Source: Siphlonurus alternatus
Taxonomy: Eukaryota; Arthropoda; Insecta; Ephemeroptera; Siphlonuridae
Reading direction: 5' to 3'
Length of the DNA stretch: 64,000 bases
Assembly (NCBI GenBank): GCA_949825025.1
Contig: OX463779.1
Coordinates: forward strand, 42,664,249 to 42,728,248
Below, piece by piece: positions 32,111-43,891 of the stretch. The number at the start of each line of letters is the position of its first letter. Positions within the stretch are counted from its first letter, which is position 1. The notes beneath the pieces are model-generated. The model was not told the origin of the DNA and did not search any database. It saw only the letters and a list, made by a program, of their open reading frames with translations. Both the position numbers and the translations under genes were made by a program.

Positions 32111-33464
32111 CTTTTCCTAGTTATAATACCATCCATGGCACCAGTCTGCACCTAATAAGCATCATGTGAGCAATGGAAACAACGAATAACACCATACAAA
32201 TTTTGCGAAACTACAAAATAATTTTTTTATGGCAAAAGGTGCAGCTACATGTTGTGTTAAATTGGCAAGAGATACTCCTTGACTCAGGAAATTCTTCATG
32301 CAATAATACATATGAATATGAATCTGGTTATTTAATTTACACAGAGTTATATCACCAATTAATAATGATTAAGTTGTCCCTCTTTTTCGTGGGAACGCGA
32401 TTTAAAGTTAAATAATTTTTTTTAATATCAGCAATTCTTTTCAATTGAGAAAGTGTTTATTTTTTTTAAATTGTACTACATAGATTATTTACGTACATAC
32501 TCACACGTACTGTAATTCTTGTCTCGACCAAATAAACTTTTGTTTCTTTGCATCATTGTATGTCATATATCTAATAGGTATAATTATATTTCTAAACCTT
32601 GGCTAGCGTAAGTTTCTGCTGCGATTTCTTTATGTATGTACTTGGACATAACGTCAATCGAGTGAACTCTGTGTGTACAGAAATTGTTATACTATACAGT
32701 GTGCATGGACAGGGATTACGAACAGACCTCATGCATACAGCATAATTTTATTAAGCTATATAATTTAAATTGAAATATTACTTGAAAATTCAATATATCA
32801 GAGGAAAAAATAATATGAGCTTAATAAAATCCTTGTAATGTAATCACACATAATATCAATTATAATTTTGTTATTATGAAGATTTTCAGTTATCACCATA
32901 GCAGAGATAATTATATTGTATATGTGAAATATTGAAATACAATCTGTTATAATAATATTATACAGTATATACTGTATAATATAATATAATGATAGCATAA
33001 TCATATAATCAATTTAATTAATACGCGCGATGGTGTACATTTTTAATTTTATTTAATGGTACTTTGATTACAATTGCAATGTTTTAAGGAGGTTCCTTAT
33101 TTACATTTTACTCCATGCAGGTACATATTATACATCTTCCTAATGCATTAATTATAAGCAAGCCAATCCATGTATTTATGTGCCACATTTATATCCAGTT
33201 TTATGTTATAGATCAAGCTTACTTATCAAAGGAATACAATATTAAACTTTAAAAAAAGACATGCAATATCCTGTAGATTGTACGTAGTTCAAAATTCAAA
33301 ATATAAAATAAATACTAGGAATATTAAAAAGAAAAAAAAATTCCGAAATGATCATAAAACGTGTGCTCTTATCTCTTAATGATGAATTAATGAATTTTAG
33401 TCCATGTATATTATGTATTCAATTCATTGAATCAATTTTTCTACAATATCTATCTTTTGCCAGA
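32111..33464. other. Spacer between the two inverted arms
   Basis: About 1.35 kb of very AT-rich DNA with no open frame of note. If the arms are the ends of one element, this would be its degenerate inside; otherwise it is ordinary sequence between two opposite insertions. Confidence 0.4.
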
Positions 33465-34250
33465 GAGGGGGAGGGGGTCTAGGGGGGGGAGTCTAGGGGG
33501 GGGAAGTAAATTTTCGATATTTATTAATTTCTTACATTTAGTTCAAATCAATAAACTTGATCGTTCAACAGCAAATTTTATTCAGCAAATTTATTTTTAT
33601 GTTGGCTGGGAGGTGAAGGGGGGGGGGGAGAATTTGGGGGGGGGGTAGAGAAAAGACCCAAATAAATTTTGCATGCCACACTATCAGAACGAGTCTAAAA
33701 AAAAAGTCATAATTTTTTCCACATATAAACGCAGTATATACAGTGCAAGGAGTCGGGACACGCCCACTTCTTGCGAGTTCAAATTTCCCAAAATTCCCGC
33801 AAATCAAAAACGAAACGTACAAGCGCTTTTGAGTAAACTACACTGTACTACATGTTTCGTAAAAATTATTTTGTATCATCACAATATTGTTGATAATTAT
33901 AATGCAATTTGAAACTCAAAATCACTTGGCAATATACGCTTTTAAATTTCAGGGATATTTTGGAAACTATTCATTAAAGGAAGCTAATTTTTTTGAAAAC
34001 TATTTTTAGTTCAATTATCTCTATTCCAACATTTTTCAGGACATGCACGATCGTTAATTGCATTAGAAAAAAATATTTTTGATAAAAAGTACATTTTTCC
34101 GGGAAATGTCCCGTAATTTTGTCTCCTCAAAGGGAATCTTAGGGGACTTTTTTTTGGGAACTCGTGTACTATCCAGGCATGTGTGTACCAAATTTCAGCT
34201 TATTACTATTTTTGCCCACCAAAATACTTAACTTTACTGGACTATAAGTA
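33465..34250. repeat. Right arm of the ~0.8-kb inverted repeat pair
   Basis: Reverse complement of 31324-32110. Contains long G-tracts (33483-33510, 33618-33650) where the left arm has C-tracts, so the strand asymmetry is conserved. Ends TTACTGGACTATAAGT. Confidence 0.8.
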
Positions 34251-34302
34251 AAATTTTGATAAAAATGAAGTGATATATCTCCAAAAACAACAACATTGCA
34301 TG

Positions 34303-34607
34303 TGGACAATCTTCATGAAATTTTTTATTGCCTTAATTTGGATCATCTCGAGCTATATAACATGATGTATACTGTCAATTTGTTTAATTTTTTATAACGT
34401 TAAAACACCCTCAAACTCGAGGGAAAAAATTGGTGTGACGTCATAGTCATGCAACGAGTTTTCCTATGCTTGGCTATTAAATATTTGCATGACTATGACG
34501 TCACAGTATTTTGCAGTACGATTTTTAAGGTTAAAAATTTGAAAATACAAAACTCGAGGTCCTCTATCCAAATATGAAATATGCATAAAAAAAATCGCAG
34601 GTTATCT
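34303..34607. mobile_element. Diverged MITE, GGACAA...TTTTTTATTGC family
   Basis: TGGACAATCTTCATGAAATT then TTTTATTGCC at the left; CATAAAAAAAATCGCAGGTT at the right. The inside has an inverted pair GTGACGTCATAGTCATGCAA / TTGCATGACTATGACGTCAC. Confidence 0.5.
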
Positions 34608-34639
34608 TTAAATTTTTGATGCTAGGAATCATGGACAAG

Positions 34640-34960
34640 GTGTAAGCAGAGGTCGCTTTGTGTAAGCTATATGGAAGATTCATGCAGGCACCCGTGTGGA
34701 TCGAGGAGCTGGCAGGGTTGCCGGGCGCGATGATAAAATTGGAACACTTGGCTGCTGTTGCCGCTCCGAGCTGGCTCCTCCCCGCCTACCAGCTGCCTCG
34801 CGCTCCACTGCCCGAGCGGTGGAGACCGGCTTCGAGTACCGACGTGACCTTTGTATGTGCCCTCGAGCACGGAGGAGTCCAAGGAGCTTGTACGTCGGAG
34901 AGCCTTTTTTTCTGCAGGCACTTTATGTCAGAGAGGTGCGCATGGTACAGTTAGTACCCT
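34640..34960. other. GC-rich island 5
   Basis: About 320 bp GC-rich (CTGGCAGGGTTGCCGGGCGC, CCTCGAGCACGGAGGAGTCC), open in several frames as expected of GC-rich DNA. No homology recognised. Candidate exon or regulatory island. Confidence 0.3.
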
Positions 34961-35130
34961 GGAAATTTTACCAAATGTAATTCAGGGAAATCTGCTAGAT
35001 AGTGAATGTAATGCTGTCGTGTTTGGCAACTTGGAGGTTATAATGTCAGTATGTCACAGCAGTATGGGTTGGTTATACTTTGCAGTTTTTAATCATGCAG
35101 TAAAAAATATATATGCTTCAACTGAACCGT

Positions 35131-35490
35131 TCACTAACAATTAACGATTAATCTCAGTTACTGGCTGGAGTCAAGGAATATTTCCCTGCAAACGAATCGA
35201 ATGAAATAAATTTTAAAAAATCTATAATGTTCTAAAACGTAATCGCTTATGGTTTGAGCAAATTCAGTCTTGCAGTTTTCTTACAACAGCTCTATTTCCG
35301 GTTTTTGTCGATAAGGTCAATGTTAAACTTCTACCTCATTTTTCACAAAACTGATGAGACAGATTCACTTCTAAATTTGTATTCCACCTATTGATGGTAA
35401 GTTCTAAGTCCCCTGCAAGTCTTGTTGCATTCAGGCGGTACGATTGCATGCGAGATCTCAACCTACTGAGATTCATCCTTAAGTAAGGTT
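35131..35490. repeat. Dispersed repeat R, copy 1
   Basis: TTAACGATTAATCTCAGTTA through CTACTGAGATTCATCCTTAA matches 45974-46313 at high identity. The minus strand of this copy has a 66-codon frame (NLSRLRSRMQSYRLNATRLA); the other copy is disrupted. Probably a mobile-element fragment of unknown type. Confidence 0.65.
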
Positions 35491-35589
35491 CCAAGTGAAT
35501 GAATTTATATAACTTCCCGGCTTTTTGTAAACCCAACCTAGCATATTACATTTATATGGTTTTTGGAGTCTCTTCCATACTGGGGGCGG

Positions 35590-35818
35590 CCATGGCCTAA
35601 AGCAATCCATTCCAGTATTCGCCTGATTGTGACTGAGGAAACCATGGAAACTTCAGTCAGCATGTTCAGTATATAATTGATGGAGGATGCCTCACAGATG
35701 CACAAGAGGGTGTATTTTTATTTAGCAACCATCACTCGTGAAAAGTTTGGCGGTGTCTGGGATCGAACTCACGATATTATTCATTATAATATCTGCATAC
35801 CACTGCGTCCAGTGCCCG
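35590..35818 (-). mobile_element. tRNA-headed SINE sharing the same body (minus strand)
   Basis: Minus strand: TGGACGCAGTGGTATGCAGA (A-box-like), then GAGTTCGATCCCAGACACCG (B box), then CTGACTGAAGTTTCCATGGT, TTCCTCAGTC and GGCGAATACTGGAATGG. The last part is the same conserved block as in the 5S-headed copies, so this is a second SINE type with a different Pol III head. A (TA)n microsatellite adjoins its 5' end. Confidence 0.65.
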
Positions 35819-35858
35819 TTTTTTTAAACATATATATATATAAAATAAATATATATTG

Positions 35859-35862
<4 letters not shown>

Positions 35863-35920
<58 letters not shown>
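35863..35920. repeat. (TA)n microsatellite
   Basis: About 29 uninterrupted TA units follow GTATG, then decay into CACATATATG. Length is likely variable between individuals. Confidence 0.95.
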
Positions 35921-35928
<8 letters not shown>

Positions 35929-35998
35929 TGTATAACAGATGGACATTTTCCAGGATGACGACTGTACTACAGATTGCATGGTTGACGTTTGTGGCATT

Positions 35999-36340
35999 TC
36001 AGTGCGTGCCCATCCCCGAAATTTTGAATTTAACATTAGTGATAATATATATAGGAAGTAGGAACCTGCACCGGTTGATGAGCCCTCCCTGTGAGAGCTC
36101 ATTGCGCCTTGGCTGGCTGAGCTAGCTTGATCGTTCTTGAACCCCCCCTTCCCCCTGCCCCGGGAGCTGAATGCGCTCTTTTGCTCGGCTGTGCAGCACC
36201 CACACTGCGCATGGGAAAGAGAAGTTAAGACTCTCGAAATAAGACTCGACTAACCAGCAAATTTTTACCTTGTGAGCCGCGGGTGAATTTGCTTGAGAAC
36301 CGCGAGCATTGATACGGGTGGTAGCCGGGGCATCCATGCA
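35999..36340. other. hAT-type MITE fragment and GC-rich island 6
   Basis: 36009-36040 (GAAATTTTGAATTTAACATT) resembles the inside of 26703-26868. 36060-36340 is GC-rich (CCTTGGCTGGCTGAGC, CTGCCCCGGGAGCTGAATGC). No coding or splice evidence. Confidence 0.25.
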
Positions 36341-38771
36341 GAGAGACCCTTGCACATATTTATAATGCAATCTGTTGAAAAATTGTCTGCACCCTGCATG
36401 GATTTCAAGAATTAAAATTTATTTTAGTTTCTTCTTTTTTTAACTTTGCAAAATGTATATATGGCTTGTGACGCCACGAACGTTGTATATAGGCATTTCC
36501 ACGAAGTCTATGAAGCTGTGGTGAACTCAAACTTTTGGAATTGAGTGCTCTTCTTACTTCCCCCAAAATTAAAAAGCTGCATAGCGCTAGCAAATGAAGC
36601 TTCGTGATGTCGCGAGGAGTGAAATATACGTTAATTAATTTGTATGATTGATGTAATTTTAATGCGAACTATAAGAATGTTTTTAGCAGCTGCAACAACC
36701 TACAAAATCTTTTGTAGCATCACAGGCACCTCATATTTTACTAAAACCAATTCTATAACATTTTCGATATCTTAATTGATTAAAGGTGAAATGAATTTTG
36801 AATAGATTTCAACTTTATGTTATGTTTTTTAATTTTTTCTAACTTTCTCGTTGGGACGCCCTCTTAAAATTTATTTAATGCATGTTTTGAGCCCCGCAAC
36901 TATCTGCTTAATATTATGATTTCATTACTGCATTCTCCAAAAGAGAGAACGTTAATTGAGTTGAGTGATTCAGCAGCCTGCAATGTATACACCTCGGGAC
37001 ATCATGAACGTTTCATAGTACACTAGCCATTCAGATAAAAATGTCCTATCCGTCTATACTTTAACATGGCCGGATCGGACATTTTTATTCGAATGGAGTG
37101 TACATAATTATATAGATGTGGTATAGACTGAATGAATGTCTTCTCAAAAATTACAACCCTGCAGCTCTTTTATTTTTTTAGCTCGTGTACATATACTCAT
37201 GTAGCTCATATATAGTAAATCGAGCAGTGTATAACTGTTCGAGGTTCGAGTTCGTGCTGTCTCGATGAGGTGCACTAGAACGGTTTCCAAGCACTGATCT
37301 TGGTGCATGCGTGAAAGTTGAGGAGCTTTTGCTTGACTCTCGCTACTACTCATTTTCATAACAATAAGCGCGCAGTTCGATAAATTTTAATATCACTCAT
37401 CTGATCGCTTCTATTGATAAGATATTGTTGCGGCGTCATCAAAATTTCGAGACGAGTTTTCTTTATTCCACTGCAGGTTCTCCAAGAGATTAGTGACTGA
37501 GGAATAATTTAATGGTGGTCACAATATTGATTGTCTGGGAGGCGACCTCAGCAGCTCGCAGATCGATTACCTCGCGAGGGATCTGCCTCTCGGGACGTGC
37601 TAGGAGGGGAGCTGCACATTGAAGGGAGCAGGATCCAGAGCTTGGGTCGCTGGAAGGAGGTTTGAGATTGGGGTTATATCTTCCATGTATTTCGGGACTT
37701 GGGGGGGGGGCATAAAACCGACCCCTTTGAGTTGTTTGCTGTTGTGAGACTCAGGATGGGAGGTTACAACGCAGGTATACGGAGGGTATCTAGCACGAGA
37801 GGGGAAGGTGATGGTCCAAATAAATAAGAACATAGGAGCAATGACGAAATAATGTTAAAAAAAATTTAATAATTTTTTGTCGTTTTGCTTTTTTCTGTAT
37901 CTATTTATCGTGTACTGGTGCATTCTTACAATTTTTTAAAACTCGATTTATTTTGTATTTAATATATATTATACTGTATATACATACACATAATTTTGGC
38001 CTACCTCAGCGCAGCCTACTTTCAGGGCTTTCAGGGCTGTGACGTCAGCGCAATCTCCTCCATGCAGACTACCCGGACCCCAACGAATGAATAACATATT
38101 GAACAAATATATTGCCGGAATTGTCCGACGGCAGACTAGCTGGACCCTTTTTAAACCAGTCCGACCCTGTCGTATATATAATTATGTCATATCATAGTAC
38201 CTTGGAGGTTGGTACAAGTATTTCGGTGCCCTTCCCCTACTCCGCAGTATAATATCAACAAAAGAGGCTTAAAAGCTGTTTTAACGACCAAAGATTCCAA
38301 TTATATTTAAAATAAGCAAGTCAGATATACGATCCGAAACATAATTGTGTATCATATAAATCATGCGTCATTTTGTGCAACTTTTACAAGAAAACTTCCC
38401 GTAATTAAAAACACGGAACTTAGGATCTTTGTATATTTATGTATGACAGTTCCTGAATGTCATATAATATATGACGCGGCGTAGTGACTTATAATACAGT
38501 GTGCACTTGCATTTTTTGTCAGGGGTTTACGAATCATATATTATAGTCTATATAATAATTTTTTTTTAAAACTACGTATGGACAGATAAAATCCATGGGC
38601 GATGGGGAAGAATGACCGCCACTCCCCCTGAGATGGTCCAAAATAAAACAGAGTCTATGCCGCCCCCTATACCTCCCTCCAGAGCGAATTAAGCGCTCTC
38701 TGGATCTGCCCTTGTATTTAAAGACTTGTCATTTTGAAACCACTCCGCGATAATTTGAGTTTGAGATATCA
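36341..38771. other. Intergenic; no gene
   Basis: AT-rich. Small GC-rich patch at 37520-37640 (ACCTCGCGAGGGATCTGCCT). Degenerate pieces of the GGATCC-type MITEs near 37625-37735 and 38590-38715. Nothing coding supported. Confidence 0.4.
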
Positions 38772-39135
38772 ATGGATGGGTGACCGTTTCAAGTAAAAAT
38801 TATAACGTTGCTCCCTTCCTGAGTTAAATTCGTCTCGCTTTCCACCTATATACAGTGATGCACTTGTATGTGGTTCCCCAGACTTTGGACATCGCTTTTT
38901 TGTCCATTGATAAAAAGTAAAGGTGTCCGTCGTCTATTATGAGGTTTTTCCACGGTTCCCTCAGTCTCACCTTAGCAAATGCTGGGTCGACCCGTAACAA
39001 ACCGTGGCTACCACACTTTCTCTTAAGTATGCCTATATGTCCATTACCAAAAAGTTTACATTGTACACTATAGAATCTCTGCCAGTCTCGAGATCCAAGC
39101 TTATAGGGGTGTATCCTTGAAAAAAAAAAAAAAAA
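38772..39135 (+). mobile_element. 5S-type SINE, copy 4, 5' truncated
   Basis: Begins within the 5S head (AATGGATGGGTGACCGTTTC), then the typical body (AGTGATGCACTTGTATGTGG, CCACGGTTCCCTCAGTCTCA, AATGCTGGGTCG) and 3' end TAGGGGTGTATCCTTG plus a 16-base A tail. A short insertion sits at about 39030-39085. Confidence 0.8.
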
Positions 39136-39139
39136 GGCT

Positions 39140-39310
39140 CCACTTCCGGGGGTTGTAAATCTCCGTCAGCCTGTAGTGGTGCCTCGCAGGGAGGATCGAT
39201 CGCAGACCTCGCTCCGGAGCACGGTACCTCGCGAGGAGAGAGAGGCCCCTCCAGCGCTGCATGTTGGTCCTGGGGGAAGACCCGCGTGCCGAACTTGCAG
39301 GGCATGGTGG
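39140..39310. other. GC-rich island, directly after the SINE tail
   Basis: CCTCGCAGGGAGGATCGATC, GAGCACGGTACCTCGCGAGG. Shares CCTCGCGAGG with 37571-37580. Origin unknown. Confidence 0.25.
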
Positions 39311-39472
39311 TGGATCATTAATTCTACAAGTTGCACTGTAGATATTTTGTAACATTGTAACAATGGAATATCAATAATAAATTGTTAGAAAAAAATGTAA
39401 ACAAATGCACATTTCAGAGGTATTTCAGGATTATTTTAATGTTAAGTCGTATAACTTTACAATTGCAAGACA

Positions 39473-39806
39473 ATGGACAACATACATGAAATTTTTTTAT
39501 TGCAGAAATGAACAGAGGGTACCAAATTATGCCACTCTGAATTCTTTTCCATTTTTTTGAAACCCAGAACTATTTTTAAATAATTATTGAAAGTGCGGCC
39601 ACGCCCCCTGGAGGCGTCAATAGGCGTCCAGTCTCTATCCTTTTTATTAAGGCTGCAGGGGTGCCAACTGAAATCACAGGACTTTCAATAATTATTTAAA
39701 AATAGTTCCGGGTTTCAAAAAAATCTGAAAAAATTCAGAGTAGCATAATTTCGTACCATCTATTCATTTCTGCAATAAAATTTTTTCATACATGTATGTT
39801 GTCCAT
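39473..39806. mobile_element. MITE, GGACAACCTGCATG family
   Basis: ATGGACAACATACATG then TTTTTTTATTGCAGAAATGA; right end TTCTGCAATAAAATTTTTTC and ATGTTGTCCAT. Inner sequence closely matches 23241-23564. Confidence 0.8.
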
Positions 39807-42800
39807 TAGCTGATATTATAATGTGTACTAAAAATTTAAAATTACTTCAGGGATAATGTTTTTTCTAGGAAAGTCTTGTTGTTTTACATCACGGTCTGCG
39901 TCTCTATGATCATGGGGACTGCGGTCACATTAAATCAGTCAGCATCTTTCATATTTCATTCAAACACTTCCGTGTAAAAATAAAACTTGTTAATTAATTA
40001 TCGAGTTTCATCTCATTATTATATAGTAAACATAAACATCTCAACAATAAGTGGCGCAGTTGAATTTTTTGTTTATCGCACAATGACCTGCATGCACTTA
40101 TTGTTGCAAAATCTTATGGGATCGATTGCTATAGAATAAAACATGGTATAATTATTAATGTACAATACAGTACATATAATTATAATTATTTACGACTTTA
40201 AACAGAGTGTATATTAATACAAGGGGTATCCGCAAACCACTTTAGCATCAATTTTTATCCCGGATTAAATCGAGTACTCAGCATGTGGTGCTAAACCAGG
40301 GGCTAAACAAGGTACTAAAATTGTGGACTAAATCAGTGCTAACGTATGAGTTTAACATTAATTGTGGAGCTCCCTCCCACATTATCACAATATAATTAAA
40401 TTTACACAAAAACTTAAATCCTATAGAAAATGTACGCCCTTCTGACTAGTAATTAAATTTACAATGTAAAGTATTAGAAAATGTACGCTTTTCTGACGGT
40501 TTTTGTCTTTTCCACGTAAAAAACATCAGTAACCTCCATCTGAGACACACGTACCTGCGAGATTTGTTCTCGTCAAGCAGAGGTTCCTCGTAGCCTGGGC
40601 CTCAGCGGCGGCAGATCGATTGGAGCTCGGAGGAGGAGGGGCTGCAGCCCCGGGGTGCAGCGGGCCCTCGGGTCATGACAAAGTCTCGGTGACACGTCAG
40701 AAAACGAGAAGTTAATCCCGAGCATTAAATTCAAATGTTTATGCGAGGATTTTAGACCCCTTTTTAAACCTTTCGTTAATTTTTAATTATAAGTGCAGAT
40801 CCAGAGTCCCTCTTGCTCTTTGCCTCTCCTTTCCCGAAAATAAAATTTGAATTTAACATTGGATTTAATTAGACATTTCTCTTGGTTCTCCATTTTTTTT
40901 TATTAATTATGCTCCTCCCCCCCCCCCTGGCCCTACCCCCTTCCCGTAGATTTTTTTTTTTTTTATCCGCGCTATAGTTTGCCAAAATCGTTTCGCTTAA
41001 AAAAATAATAACATTCTTATTTTGTGAATTTGCATGCAGACTTTTAATTGTTTTCATCACTTCTTAAAATGATTCAAAAGTGCGACGCTCCTATATATCT
41101 CCAACCTTGTCTTACGATTATGAACATTGATAAGAAATGAACACGGAGAAGACCTTTAATGTATATTTTTAAAATCAAATCTTCATTTCAATATTAAATG
41201 AAGCTGGTGATTGTTTTTTAAAGAGAATTTTATTAATAAAAATTAATTTAAAAATAAATGTTGTATCTTAAAGGGGCGCACCTCCATAAAACGTTTGAAT
41301 TTTGGCAGCAGGTTCCCCTGAAAACTTTGCTCCGAGGCCTCCCATCAGATTATTTTCTTTCATGTTATAATTACATACACCTCGGAATACCTCAAATGTT
41401 ACATATGCTGGATCTTCAAGCCTTCAAGATACAAAGATATTCTTTATTGTATAATATAATACACTGTCAGTATGACATATATGGCATAATATGGTGTAAA
41501 AAAAAAGGGCGTGTCTTCGGATTTAAAAGTTAGTGGGAAAGATCAAAGCGCATCCCATGACATGTATTTTTCCCATATCATATGTATGTTTTTTTTAACC
41601 CCAAAACCTCTTCCTGCCAGGCAGGCTGTCATCATTGCAGTGTTGGCTATATAAAATTGAAAAAAGCATGCAATCATCCCAAAAAATTAAAGATCTCAAC
41701 TTCTAGCCTGCATGCATGAAAATGGTAGAAGTAACTTTCGTGGTGTCCGGAGGTGTATTTATAGCTGCACTGTGGATCAGTTTGCATAGACATTATGCTG
41801 CTCATAGTGAGGCGCTGTCACGCATTCAATGGAGTTTTTTCAGAGCTAGTCTTTGAGAGAACTCTTATTATACCTCCCCACAAAAATGCGAATTTCCATC
41901 TCTTTTGTCTGTTTTGAAGCTGCATCGCCAGCAAATGTGATGGCTGGAGCGCTTTATTAATAGATATTCATATAATATCCATATTATTATATTTCAAATA
42001 TTCAATATCAATATTTAGTTATATCCAAATATATAATATGCCACGCTCATATATTGTTTCACATGATATGGAGAGCTAATGGAAGTACAAATAAATTATG
42101 TTTCCGTTCGAACGAGGTGTTTCCTTTCAAGATGGAGGTATCATTGTTTGAGCTAAATGCAAATATTAAGATCTACGAGGAGGGGGAGTGCAAAATTAAG
42201 ATCCCTAAGTACATTGGAGGTATTATAACGGCGTCCCTCCATGCAAGTTTGAAAAATTACATTGCAAAAAATTAGGGCACAGTCCTAAAACCCTTCCAAA
42301 TAACACAGAAGTCTGCAGAATCCACCTTTGGAGGAAGCTGCGTCAATTTTTCACTATACTGAATAAAAACTAATAATTGTTAATTGAATGAAGATTATTG
42401 ACACCATTAAGTCACCATTCTTAGTACTGCATGTATGGTACATTGCGCTTGACCGCTTCCATCTTTTCAATGCACCTTTATAAAAAAATAATATCATTTT
42501 GGGGGGGGGGGGAAAGGAAAATTAGAATCAAGTTTCTGAGATACGTAGCATAATATATATTATATAATAAAAAGAAATATCTATTGAACATCATTGGGAT
42601 TGCGGTGACTATAGTAAAAATTTAGTCAAATCAGTATCTAAAAAAAGGTAATAAATTAATAACTCAAAAACTACACCTATATTTTATTTATATTAATTTG
42701 AATAGTTTAATATTTATAATATTTAAAATGTCTTTTATTTTTAGGTGTAAAAAATATTTGAGGTTTATTGGAAAATAAATTAATAGCAATGACCACTAAT

Positions 42801-43359
42801 GGTGTCATTAACCCTTAATCATATACGTCATATACGTGTGATAATAATAATTATATATTATACTGTATATCGAGAATCAATACTTTTATCAATCGATTTA
42901 AATTGTGCTGTTGGCTCGTCCTCCACATTATTGTAGCACCTCTTTAGAACGACTTAATTTTGTCATCGTGCATCATATTAATAATTAAGTCCCTCACCTC
43001 TATAGTTCAATTATTACATGCAGGTAATATGACAGCGGTACTTACCAAGAACTATAATATATACTGTATACTATATACAGTATTAGTCGTTGGGTACTTA
43101 CATCATGTATCCAAATAGCTGAGTGAAATTGCAATTGCAATGGAGACATGCTAAAACGCTAGCACCTCCTGTAAGTCTTAATTGCGATTATTGTCTATAA
43201 AATTGTCTATAAATAGTATAAATTATTAAAATTTAAGTATATACCTAATAATTACACTTTTTGTGTCTATTTATAATTAAAGTGTAATTAAAAACGTTAA
43301 TTTTTATATTTTATTATAAATTCATTAAAAAAAATCATTTTTATCAGAACACCATCATC
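39807..43359. other. Intergenic; repeats but no accepted gene
   Basis: AT-rich. 40220-40385 is MITE-like (GGGGTATCCGCAAACC, repeated CTAAA/TTTAG motifs). GC-rich patch 40585-40690. A hAT-type fragment at 40795-40980. Two moderate open frames (41258-41533 and 42054-42275) have no recognisable domains and no clean splice sites. Confidence 0.35.
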
Positions 43360-43432
43360 CTTTCCCTCCCTTACCCCTACTCATTACCCAGCCATTATAT
43401 AGCTTCAAGCTTGTAGGGGTGTATCTCTGGAA
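43360..43432 (+). mobile_element. 5S-type SINE, 3' end only
   Basis: CCCTTACCCCTACTCATTAC and TTGTAGGGGTGTATCTCTGG match the 3' end of copy 2 (TAGGGGTGTATCC). 5' part missing. Confidence 0.55.
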
Positions 43433-43711
43433 AAATAATAATATTCTGAGATCTATTTTTAAATTGTTTGATGTGACGCCGTAAGGGGGCCCTTTCAATA
43501 TTTCGCACCAAAAAGAAAATCAGAAAATGGCATAAATTGTAATTACATACCCTATACCAGAGATTTTATATTATAATTATTATAATGTTAACTCTTTGCC
43601 TACACCTTCAAATCATTAATGCCGTGTGAAGTAAAAATAAATAATATTATAATCATGCATGTTGTGTCTTGCTTGTTAATTTATAACTTACTCTTCTCCA
43701 TAATGCATGGT

Positions 43712-43891
43712 CAAGGGCGGATCCAGCGCTCGGCTCGAAGGGGGAGGAGGGGGGTGCCCTATACCGCAATGTTAAATTTGGGGTGAAAGGGGGGGGGGCG
43801 ACGGGAGGGGAGGGTAACATCTTCAATATATTTTGGGAGCTTTGGAAAGGGGGTGATCAATCCCCCCCCCCTTTCCCCGCGGATCCGCCAT
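43712..43891. mobile_element. hAT-type MITE, GGGCGGATCCAG ends
   Basis: AGGGCGGATCCAGCGC at the left and CGCGGATCCGCC at the right are inverted. The middle (CCCTATACCGCAATGTTAAA) matches 30605-30635. Confidence 0.6.

Noticed and set aside
35720..35818. tRNA gene on the minus strand
   Set aside because: A and B boxes are recognisable, but no complete cloverleaf or anticodon arm can be drawn and it continues into a SINE body.
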